Positions 45,212 to 53,332 of a DNA stretch of 64,000 nt are shown one piece after another. The notes under the pieces were generated by a model. The model was not told the DNA's origin. It ran no database searches and saw nothing but the letters and a program-made list of their open reading frames with translations. Source of the stretch: Lysinibacillus sphaericus (GTDB taxonomy: Bacteria > Bacillota > Bacilli > Bacillales_A > Planococcaceae); the NCBI RefSeq assembly GCF_002982115.1, contig NZ_CP019980.1:3790001-3854000 (forward strand), written 5' to 3'. The translations under genes were made by a program, and so were the position numbers. Every line of letters begins with the position of its first letter. Position 1 is the stretch's first letter.

Positions 45212-46729
45212 TTAATCATTATTACTTGGAAATGCAAATGTAGATGCTGTTTCAGTATTCGTCACCCAACGCTCTGATATTGTTTTTGTTTTCGTAAAGA
45301 AACGTGCCTGATCTGGGCCAAACATATGCCCTTCTCCAAATCGAGAGCCTTTAAATCCTGCAAAGTTATGGTAACCAACTGGAATAGGAATTGGTACATT
45401 CACCCCTACCATCCCCACATCAATTTCTGTAGTAAATTTACGTGCTGCAAGTCCATCATTGGTAAAAATTGTAACACCATTACCAAGCTCATGCTCGTTA
45501 ATTAGCTGTATTGCCTCCTCTAACGAATCAACACGCACTACATTGCGAGCAGGACCAAATACTTCTTGCTCATAAATTTCCATTCCTGGTGTTACATGAT
45601 CTAATAATGTTGGACCGACAAAGAAGCCTTTTGATTCGTTTACAATCGCTAGCTCACGTCCATCACAAACAACAGTCGCCCCTTCTGCTTCTCCTTTATG
45701 AATTGCAGCAAGAATCGCTTCTTTTGATTGCTGTGAAATAACCGGGCCAAAATCAGTATCTTTCTCCGTATAAGACCCTACTTTTAATGCTGCAATTTTT
45801 TCTTTTAAGATGGCTACTAAACAATCTGCGGTTTCTTCGCCCACTGGCATGATTGTTGAAATGGCCATACAACGCTGAGAAGCTGCTCCATAGGCCGCTC
45901 CAATAAATGCATTTGCCACTTGCTCAAGGTCTGCATCAGGCATTACGACCATATTATTTTTACCACCACCTAAAGCAGTGACACGTTTCCCATATTTTGA
46001 GCCAGTTTCATAAATATATTTAGCAACAGGCGTAGAACCTACAAATGAAATCGCTTGCACAATTGGGTTTTCTAATAGCTCATTAACCGCATCTTTATCG
46101 CCATTTACGACTGTCCAAATGCCATCTGGTAAACCAGCTTTTTTCCATAACTCACTTACATATAACGCGGTCATTGGTACTCTCTCTGAAGCCTTTAAAA
46201 CAACTGCGTTCCCTACAGCAATCGCCATACTTGTTTGCGCTAATGGCACCATAATAGGGAAGTTAAATGGCGAAATTGCCGCTACCACACCTAGCGGATA
46301 TTTAGCAGAGTAGGCATTAATTTGACCACCAACATTTACAGAGTATTCGCCCTTTACTAAATGAGGAGCCCCAATTGCTAAATCGACGGATTCTAAGCCT
46401 CGTGTAATTTCACCTCTCGCATCATCAATCGTTTTACCACTTTCCGTACAAATAATTTGTAATAATTCTTCCATATTATCTGTCACTAGATTGCGAAATT
46501 TTAATACTACCTCTGCACGTTTAGCTACTGACGTATCACGCCATTTTGGAAAGGCGGCCTGTGCTTTGACAATTGCCTCACGTGTCTCTTCTACTGTTGC
46601 TAGCGGTACTTTTGCAATAACATCACCTGTTGTAGGATTATAAACTGAACCGTAACGACCACTTTTTCCCTCAATCATTTCCCCACCAATAAAATGTGTT
46701 AATGTTTTTACTTGTTGTGCTGTTGTCAT
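45212..46729 (-). CDS. mmsA: Methylmalonate-semialdehyde dehydrogenase (CoA-acylating)
   Basis: 505 residues, an aldehyde dehydrogenase. Catalytic Cys is in the MmsA-specific QRCMAIS (about 300), the NAD fold motif is FVGSTPVAKYI, and the distinctive PFNFPIMVP and ALGGGKNNMVVMPDAD stretches are present. It oxidises methylmalonate or malonate semialdehyde to propionyl-CoA or acetyl-CoA in valine and inositol catabolism. It follows mmsB by 15 nt. The 250-bp gap between it and the gntP-like gene shows imperfect inverted repeats but no clear terminator. Confidence 0.93.
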   Translation of the reverse strand: MTTAQQVKTLTHFIGGEMIEGKSGRYGSVYNPTTGDVIAKVPLATVEETREAIVKAQAAFPKWRDTSVAKRAEVVLKFRNLVTDNMEELLQIICTESGKTIDDARGEITRGLESVDLAIGAPHLVKGEYSVNVGGQINAYSAKYPLGVVAAISPFNFPIMVPLAQTSMAIAVGNAVVLKASERVPMTALYVSELWKKAGLPDGIWTVVNGDKDAVNELLENPIVQAISFVGSTPVAKYIYETGSKYGKRVTALGGGKNNMVVMPDADLEQVANAFIGAAYGAASQRCMAISTIMPVGEETADCLVAILKEKIAALKVGSYTEKDTDFGPVISQQSKEAILAAIHKGEAEGATVVCDGRELAIVNESKGFFVGPTLLDHVTPGMEIYEQEVFGPARNVVRVDSLEEAIQLINEHELGNGVTIFTNDGLAARKFTTEIDVGMVGVNVPIPIPVGYHNFAGFKGSRFGEGHMFGPDQARFFTKTKTISERWVTNTETASTFAFPSNND

Positions 46730-46744
46730 AACTGTTTTCCTCCT

Positions 46745-47638
46745 TTAATTTTGTTTCATCATGCACTTTTCTTTGAGACTTAAATAAGCAGCAGACATGT
46801 CGTTTTCACCAAAGCCTTCTGCTGATATATCATTGTACAGATTGACCAGTTGTTCACCAATTAGAAGGGGCACACCTGCTTCATCAGCCATATTTTTTGC
46901 CAATCTTAAATCTTTTAGTAATAGATTCGTAGAAAAGCCAGGTTCATAATTTTCATTTTTCATGTATTCTAAATAATTACGCTCATAAATCCGACTTTGA
47001 CCATAACTATTACTTAATACTTCATAGAGCGTATCTGCTGCCACTCCCATACTTTCTCCAAGTACAATCGTTTCTGCAACAGCTTGCGTATAAAAGCCAA
47101 TCATTAAATTGTTCAGTAATTTAATACGTGTCCCTACACTCGGAGATGTGCCAAGATGGAAAATGTTTTTTCCTACTATTTCGAAAATTCCAACGCCACT
47201 TTGGTAATCCTTTTCTTCTCCACCTATCATAATTGTTAACGTAGCATTGATAGCACCAATAACACCTCCACTTACTGGAGCTCCTAAATAACGTAACCCT
47301 AATGATTGCGCCTTTTTATGTAACGAATCATTTAATTCAGGATTTACAGTGCTAAAGTCTATTAGTAAACTTCCTTGCTTAGCATGTTGCAAAATCCCAT
47401 CTTCTGATGTGTAGACATGTTCAACAACTTGTGGTGTTGGCAAGCTGGTCATAATTACTTCGCTTTGCTTTACAACGGCTTGCGATGTTGCTAAACCATT
47501 ACCACCTTCTGCAATGAATTGTTCCATTGCTTTCGCATTCGTGTCAAAGCCATACACTTCATAACCTGCACGAAGTAAATTAATGGACATTGGTAACCCC
47601 ATATTGCCTAAGCCGATAAAACCTAACTTGTCTTTCAT
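46745..47638 (-). CDS. mmsB: 3-hydroxyisobutyrate dehydrogenase
   Basis: 297 residues from the ATG at 47638 (GGGGGAG 5-6 nt upstream). The N-terminal Rossmann motif FIGLGNMGLPMS is at about 5-16, followed by the beta-hydroxyacid signature in APVSGG (about 121-126) and the catalytic Lys in KLLNNLMIG (about 170). It oxidises 3-hydroxyisobutyrate to methylmalonate semialdehyde, the substrate of the mmsA product encoded next. First gene of the cluster, divergent from a TetR gene with a strong tandem palindrome between them. Confidence 0.92.
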   Translation of the reverse strand: MKDKLGFIGLGNMGLPMSINLLRAGYEVYGFDTNAKAMEQFIAEGGNGLATSQAVVKQSEVIMTSLPTPQVVEHVYTSEDGILQHAKQGSLLIDFSTVNPELNDSLHKKAQSLGLRYLGAPVSGGVIGAINATLTIMIGGEEKDYQSGVGIFEIVGKNIFHLGTSPSVGTRIKLLNNLMIGFYTQAVAETIVLGESMGVAADTLYEVLSNSYGQSRIYERNYLEYMKNENYEPGFSTNLLLKDLRLAKNMADEAGVPLLIGEQLVNLYNDISAEGFGENDMSAAYLSLKEKCMMKQN

Positions 47639-47735
47639 TTGAGCTCCCCCATTTCCCATGAATTGCGTAAATAAGCTAACTGATCCACTAGCCAACTTTA
47701 CGTTTTTATCGTAACATTAATAACGAGATACCCTT

Positions 47736-47765
47736 AATGACCGCGGTCACTGACTGTGGTCATTT
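47736..47765. promoter_or_regulatory. Tandem palindromic operator between mmsB and tetR
   Basis: TGACCGCGGTCA (47738-47749, perfect palindrome) and TGACTGTGGTCA (47751-47762) are spaced 13 bp apart. The pair is itself flanked by AAT/ATT, forming a larger symmetric site. It is 98 bp before mmsB and 109 bp before the TetR gene, typical of a TetR protein controlling both directions. Confidence 0.7.
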
Positions 47766-47873
47766 AAATCATAAACAAACTTAATATCACTCGTCAATCA
47801 AAAAATTTTCTATTTTCTGAATAAATATTGCAATTATTATTATAGGATATTTTAATTACGGAGGCAGATGGGC

Positions 47874-48479
47874 ATGAATTCGTTAACTACTCGCCAAAAA
47901 AAGGCATTAGAAACTCGAGAAAAATTACTGAAAACTTCTTTAGATTTATTTAATAAACATGGATTTGAACATGTATCTGTTGAACAAATTACGAAAGCAT
48001 GTAAAGTCTCCAAGGGCACTTTCTATACCCATTTCCCATCCAAATACGATGTTATTTTGGAAAAATTTGAGGAGCTTGATAGCTTTTACAGTACTGTCGA
48101 AAAAAATATTGATCAATCATTGTCAGCAAGTGAGAAAATTCTTTTGCTTTATAAGGAGCAAATGTTGTATTTAACAAACGTGGTTGGCAAAGATTTATTG
48201 AGAACAGTGTATACGGCTGCCATGACGAATCAAGTAGAACAAAATCATTATTTAATTAGTCCTCAGCGCAAAATCTTTCAAATTATTAACACTTATATTG
48301 AAGAGGGTATTCAACAAGGAGAGTTTGTTAACGATTTACAAGCGGTACAAATGCAACAAATTATACAGCGTTGCATGAGAGCCAATGTTTATGATTGGTT
48401 AATTCATAATGAGGAATTTGATTTAGTTGCGCAGATGGCACATTTTACAGCAGTTGTTTTAAACGGATTAAAGAAATAA
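47874..48479 (+). CDS. TetR/AcrR-family regulator of the mms cluster
   Basis: 201 residues from the ATG at 47874, 9 nt after GGAGG; the ATG at 47868 is too close to the site. The N-terminal HTH is at about 10-57 (TREKLLKTSLDLFNKHGFEHVSVEQITKACKVSKGTFYTHF). The ligand domain has no recognisable family. The tandem palindrome upstream is the likely operator. A CoA ester or hydroxy acid from the pathway would be a natural inducer, which is inference. Confidence 0.88.
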   Translation: MNSLTTRQKKALETREKLLKTSLDLFNKHGFEHVSVEQITKACKVSKGTFYTHFPSKYDVILEKFEELDSFYSTVEKNIDQSLSASEKILLLYKEQMLYLTNVVGKDLLRTVYTAAMTNQVEQNHYLISPQRKIFQIINTYIEEGIQQGEFVNDLQAVQMQQIIQRCMRANVYDWLIHNEEFDLVAQMAHFTAVVLNGLKK

Positions 48480-48505
48480 GTTAATTTGCTTAGAAAAGCA
48501 ATAGT

Positions 48506-48541
48506 AAAGGCATCAAGAAAAAGATTTTCTTGATGCCTTTT
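48506..48541 (+). terminator. Terminator of the TetR gene
   Basis: AAAGGCATCAAGAAAA (from 48506) pairs with the complementary TTTCTTGATGCCTTT ending at 48540. Confidence 0.88.
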
Positions 48542-48546
48542 GTCTG

Positions 48547-49040
48547 TTTCACTCCGCTCCGCGGATATTTCACTTTGCTACGCGGGTATTTCGCTCTGCT
48601 CCCCGGGTATTTCGCTCTGCTCCGCGGATATTTCGCTCTGCTTCGCGGATATCACTCTGCTCCGCGGGTATCACTCTGCTTCGCGGATATTTCACTCCGT
48701 TTCGCGGGTATTTCGCTCTGCTCCGCGGGTATTCCACTCCGTTTCGCGGGTATCACTCTGCTCCGCGGGTATTTCACTCCGTTTCGCGGGTATTTCACTC
48801 TGCTCCGCGGGTACTTCGCTCTGCTTCGCGGGTATTTCACTTTGCTCCGCGGATATTTCGCTCTGCTTCGCGGATATTTCGCTCTGCTTCGGGGGTATTT
48901 CACTTTGCTTCGCGGATATTTCGCTCTGCTCCGCGGGTATTTCACCTTGCTCCGAGGGTATCACTTTGCTCCGCGGATATTTCACTCTGCTACGCGGGTA
49001 TCACTCTGCTCCGCGGGTATTTCACTTTGCTCCGCGGGTA
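48547..49040. repeat. Tandem array of 24 GC-rich 21/19-bp units
   Basis: Twenty-four head-to-tail units with consensus TTTCRCTCYGCTYCGCGGRTA. Nineteen units are 21 bp and five are 19 bp (lacking TT), summing exactly to the 494-bp span. Eleven units hold CCGCGG, eight hold TTCGCGG. Open frames through it on both strands are by-products of the 21-bp period and shift wherever a 19-bp unit occurs, so coding is doubtful. It fills the space between the convergent TetR and GGDEF/EAL genes; degenerate units continue to about 49100. Confidence 0.95.
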
Positions 49041-49109
49041 TTTCTCTCCACTCCGCTCAAGTATTTCTACCATGGAGATAAACGCTCTGCTTCGCGATAA
49101 CTTGCTTTA

Positions 49110-51122
49110 TTATCCTACAAAATATTGGGCCACAATCGTTTCAACAGGTAATGGTTTATTATATAAGTACCCTTGTCCTTTTTGACAACGATGACGCTTT
49201 AAAAACGCTACTTGTGATGGCTCCTCTATTCCTTCTGCAATTACTTCAAGCCCTAAATTATGAGACATCGAAATGATGGCTTTAATAATTGCCTCATTTT
49301 TATCATCCTTTTCGATATCCGCAATAAACGATTGGTCAATTTTAATGATATCGATTGGATAACGTTTCAAATAGCTAAGTGAAGAATAGCCCGTACCAAA
49401 ATCATCAACCGACACATAAACACCTAGCTGCTTTAACTCCGTTAAAATTGAAAATGTTTCATGCACATTCGTCATAGAACTTTCGGTAATTTCCACTTCA
49501 ATTAAATGTGGCGATACATTATATTTTTTCAACGTTGCTTTAATTTTACGAGCAAAGTTTTCTTTTCTAAATTGTTTGGGCGATATATTGATGGCAATCC
49601 TGACTGGACGATAGCCCTTGGCACGCCATTCCTTTTGATAGCGACAAACTTCATTAATAATCCAATCACCAATTTCTACAATTAAGCCTGTTGCTTCAGC
49701 AATCGGTATAAACTGTGCAGGGGATACAAAGCCAAATTTCCGATTATTCCATCGTAATAACGCCTCAAAGCTATTAATGCTATTATCGTTTAAATTCATC
49801 TGTGGTTGTAGATGAATACTTAGTTCATTAAATTCAATGGCCCGTCTTAAATGTGCCTCCATCAATGCCTCATTTGGAAAAACATTTGTCATATCTTCAC
49901 GATAATAGCGGTAATGTGAACGTCCGTGCTCTTTAGCAGAGAATAAAGCTTGATCAGCCTTTCGTACGAGAGTCTCCAAATCCTTACCATCTGCTGGGCT
50001 TAAAGAAATACCAATGGAAACACTAATAAAATACTCCTGATCATCAATCATAAATGGCTGTTTTAACGAATCTAAAATGGCATTCGCCAATTGCTCTATT
50101 TTGTCTATAGTGGCATCTTTTAAAATAAAAATAAATTCATCACTATTATAGCGATAGAGCGAGCATTGCGCGTAACAAAATTCACGAAGCCTATGACAAA
50201 ACATTCGCAAAAGTTCGTCACCCTTACTTTCACCAAGAGACTCATTAAATTTTTTAAAACGGTCAATATCGACTAAAAGAATGGTTGCTTGTTGATGTTC
50301 ACTTTGCTTATCATTCAAATGTTGTAGCCAATGCTCTTTAATAGCTTTTCGATTCCAAATACCAGTCAATTCATCCGTTAAGGCTAAATAGTAAAAGGAA
50401 TCATGATAACTCTTAAATAAGTTCGCGTCTCTAACGAAAAAATGTACCCCAATTATTTCACCATTAAAATATGTTGGATGTGTACGCAAATAAAATGGTT
50501 CATTACTTAGTAGGTTACCCTTAAATAAACATTTTGGCATATCCAATGTAGCGCCTTCAATCGTTTTAGCAAATAATAATTGGACTTCGTTTACATAGTT
50601 ACACTCTAATAATGAAAAAATATCAAGTCCTATAAGGCTGTGATGTTCTCTCGACAATAAAGACGTAGCGGTAACATTTTGATGAACAATACGACCTTGT
50701 AAATCAGTCGTTAATATTGGACATACATGTTGTTCAACAAATTGCAAATATGGCTTCGTATCACGCTGTTCCTCACGTAAAATAACAGCTATTATAGATG
50801 GCTCTATTTGCTGTACACTTACGGCAAACGATTTTTGCATTTGCTCAGTCTCTGAATAAAGCGCAATCTTACGAGCAATGTTAAATTCCTGTTGTATTAT
50901 CTTCCATAATTGTTGCCAACATTGCTTGTTAAAAAATTGCTTTGCTGTCGTTGCTTTCTCATCCTGCAACGCTATAGCTAATGGTAGTTTGTCGTTATAA
51001 TAAACGATTTCAAAATCCCCATCATCAGCTTGTTTTAAGCATACTACTGCATCGAACGGATTAAGCAGTGCCAACTGTCGATAGTTTGTGAATTGCGCTA
51101 CATTCTTTCTATATTTTTTCAT
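49110..51122 (-). CDS. PAS-GGDEF-EAL c-di-GMP signalling protein, degenerate GGDEF
   Basis: 670 residues, no membrane helices. A PAS-like region (about 125-235, LTTDLQGRIVHQNVTA) precedes a GGDEF domain whose active motif is replaced by NSDEF (in YRYNSDEFIFIL, about 330), so cyclase activity is doubtful. The EAL domain (about 420-665) keeps FEALLRW, EITES, VDDFGTGYSS, KIDQSF, EGIE and the closing QGYLYNKP, so it should be an active phosphodiesterase, perhaps with the GGDEF part as a GTP sensor. It starts 54 nt after ppk on the same strand. Confidence 0.9.
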   Translation of the reverse strand: MKKYRKNVAQFTNYRQLALLNPFDAVVCLKQADDGDFEIVYYNDKLPLAIALQDEKATTAKQFFNKQCWQQLWKIIQQEFNIARKIALYSETEQMQKSFAVSVQQIEPSIIAVILREEQRDTKPYLQFVEQHVCPILTTDLQGRIVHQNVTATSLLSREHHSLIGLDIFSLLECNYVNEVQLLFAKTIEGATLDMPKCLFKGNLLSNEPFYLRTHPTYFNGEIIGVHFFVRDANLFKSYHDSFYYLALTDELTGIWNRKAIKEHWLQHLNDKQSEHQQATILLVDIDRFKKFNESLGESKGDELLRMFCHRLREFCYAQCSLYRYNSDEFIFILKDATIDKIEQLANAILDSLKQPFMIDDQEYFISVSIGISLSPADGKDLETLVRKADQALFSAKEHGRSHYRYYREDMTNVFPNEALMEAHLRRAIEFNELSIHLQPQMNLNDNSINSFEALLRWNNRKFGFVSPAQFIPIAEATGLIVEIGDWIINEVCRYQKEWRAKGYRPVRIAINISPKQFRKENFARKIKATLKKYNVSPHLIEVEITESSMTNVHETFSILTELKQLGVYVSVDDFGTGYSSLSYLKRYPIDIIKIDQSFIADIEKDDKNEAIIKAIISMSHNLGLEVIAEGIEEPSQVAFLKRHRCQKGQGYLYNKPLPVETIVAQYFVG

Positions 51123-51175
51123 TATATCCCTCTCTAGGTAGCGTGTTTACTCTAGTCGTCTAAGACGCTTATTAT

Positions 51176-53332
51176 TTATTCCTCATCTAGCGTAGGCTTT
51201 AGAGCATCCTTTAAGAAAATTTCTTGACTATTAATAGGGTCTTCGCTGCGATCAAATTCTTTGTAATGATATTTCCCATTGGAATCTTGGATACGAGCCT
51301 TTGCTGTATCCTCAAGTTGTTTATTCATAATATCCATAATACGAGCTTTTGCTTCAATTGAATAGACAGGGAAAAGAATTTCAACGCGTTTAATCATATT
51401 CCGGGTCATCATATCTGCTGAGGATAAGTACACCTTATTCTCACCATTATGATGGAACCAATAGATGCGTGAATGTTCAAGGAACCTGCCAACAATACTT
51501 GTAACGGTTATATTTTCGCTAATGCCTGGAATACCTGGGCGTATGCAGCAAATCCCCCGTATAATAAGCTCGACTTTTACACCAGCAATAGATGCTTCGT
51601 AAAGCTTCATCATTAAATCCTTATCCGTCAATGAATTCATTTTGGCACGAATAAATCCATTTCCGTATTTCTTATGACAGCTTATTTCCTCATCCATTAA
51701 ACGAATAAATTCATCGCGAATATCAAATGGTGCAACGACTAAATGATTAAATGTAGGTTTTTCCGTATAGCCGCTTAAATAATTAAAAAAGTTCGTGGCA
51801 TCAATTCCAAATTCCTTGTCTGATGTTATGATGCCCATATCTGTATAAATTTTTGCAGTTGCATCATTATAATTTCCTGTTCCAAGATGAACAAAACGTT
51901 CAATCTTGCCATTACGACGACTTACAACTAATGTTATTTTGGAATGCGTTTTTAAATTATTCATACCATAAATAACAAGACAGCCTGCTTGCTCTAGTTG
52001 TTTTGCCCAATGCACATTATTTTCTTCATCAAAACGTGCTTTTAACTCTACTAAAACAGTCACTTGTTTACCGTTTTCAGCTGCGAGTTTTAATGCTTGT
52101 ATAATTGGAGAATTCCCACTAACTCGATAAAGTGTTTGCTTGATTGCCAGTACATTCGGATTAACAGCAGCCTCTGAAATAAAGTCCACTATCGGTGCAA
52201 ATGATTCATATGGATGATGGAAAAAAATGTCCTGTTGCAATGCTTTTTCAAAAATATTTTCATCTGACTGTAAATCTAAAGGTGGCTGTGGAATAAAGCT
52301 TTCATACTCTAAATGCTCCCGTCCAACAGCTATACCTTTTACAAATGAGAACATAAATGTTAAATCGAGCGGACCGTCAATATGAAAAACATCTGTCTCC
52401 TCGATTTCAAATTCTTCTAGTAAGTATGCAAGTACCTCATCATTCATTTCCCCTACACGTACTTCTAGGCGGCTGCCAACACCCCATTTACGTTTTTTAA
52501 GCTCTTTTTCAATTTCTACCAGTAAATCACGGGCACCTTCCTCATGAATCGTTAAATCTGCATTACGTGTTAGACGGAAAGCCTGTGCCGATTTCACACT
52601 GTAGCCATAGAAAAGCTTTTCGATATGAGCGACAATAACATCTTCAAGTAGAACAATCACTGTCTCACCCTCAGCAGAAGGCACTTTAATATAGCGATCC
52701 AAAACAGATGGTACTTGCACTATGGCAACCTTTTCACGGCTTTCTAAATCTGTCTCATCTTGTTCCAATAGGACAAGTATATTTAATGTTTTACCAAGCA
52801 AGGTTGGAAATGGTCGATAAGCATCTACTGCTACAGGTGTTAAAACTGGGAAAATGGTTTCAGCAAACATTTCATTGATAAACGCCTTTTGCGTACTATT
52901 TAAATCTTTCATGTCTGCAATATGTACATTGTGCTGTGGTAGTAAATCGTAGATTAAGTGACGATATACTTCTGTTTGTCTGCGCACTAAAGCTTGCGTA
53001 CGTTCAGCAATTTTCGCTAATTGCTCTTTTGGTGTTAAGCCTGACTTATTCTCAGCCTTATGGAAGCCTGCACGCACTTGGTCCTGAAGTCCTGCCACAC
53101 GCACCATGAAAAATTCATCTAAATTGGAGCTAAAAATCGCTAAAAACTTCAGGCGTTCTAGCAGAGGATTATTGATATCCTCTGCTTCTTCTAATACACG
53201 TTCATTAAACGCTAACCAGCTTAGTTCGCGGTTATTATAATATTGAGGTTTTGCTATTTCTTCTAGTAAACGGCTATGTGATTCTGAAAATTCTTCTTCA
53301 TGTAATCGATTGTTTGTTACTTCTGTTGTCAT
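51176..53332 (-). CDS. ppk: Polyphosphate kinase 1
   Basis: 718 residues from the ATG at 53332, 7 nt after GGTGG. Starts with the PPK N-domain (YYNNRELSWLAFNERVLEEA). It has the catalytic histidine region in NLKTHSKITLVV (about 430) and the second conserved stretch RFVHLGTGNYNDATAKIYTDMG. It reversibly polymerises the gamma-phosphate of ATP into polyphosphate. Its start overlaps ppx by 35 nt, making a ppx-ppk operon with opposing activities. Confidence 0.96.
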   Translation of the reverse strand: MTTEVTNNRLHEEEFSESHSRLLEEIAKPQYYNNRELSWLAFNERVLEEAEDINNPLLERLKFLAIFSSNLDEFFMVRVAGLQDQVRAGFHKAENKSGLTPKEQLAKIAERTQALVRRQTEVYRHLIYDLLPQHNVHIADMKDLNSTQKAFINEMFAETIFPVLTPVAVDAYRPFPTLLGKTLNILVLLEQDETDLESREKVAIVQVPSVLDRYIKVPSAEGETVIVLLEDVIVAHIEKLFYGYSVKSAQAFRLTRNADLTIHEEGARDLLVEIEKELKKRKWGVGSRLEVRVGEMNDEVLAYLLEEFEIEETDVFHIDGPLDLTFMFSFVKGIAVGREHLEYESFIPQPPLDLQSDENIFEKALQQDIFFHHPYESFAPIVDFISEAAVNPNVLAIKQTLYRVSGNSPIIQALKLAAENGKQVTVLVELKARFDEENNVHWAKQLEQAGCLVIYGMNNLKTHSKITLVVSRRNGKIERFVHLGTGNYNDATAKIYTDMGIITSDKEFGIDATNFFNYLSGYTEKPTFNHLVVAPFDIRDEFIRLMDEEISCHKKYGNGFIRAKMNSLTDKDLMMKLYEASIAGVKVELIIRGICCIRPGIPGISENITVTSIVGRFLEHSRIYWFHHNGENKVYLSSADMMTRNMIKRVEILFPVYSIEAKARIMDIMNKQLEDTAKARIQDSNGKYHYKEFDRSEDPINSQEIFLKDALKPTLDEE

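Noticed and set aside
48530..49100. Open frames of about 183 and 186 codons (plus strand) and 97 codons (minus strand) in the tandem array.
   Set aside because: They follow from the 21-bp period (7 codons) lacking stops. The 19-bp units shift the frame, and no good ribosome site precedes them.
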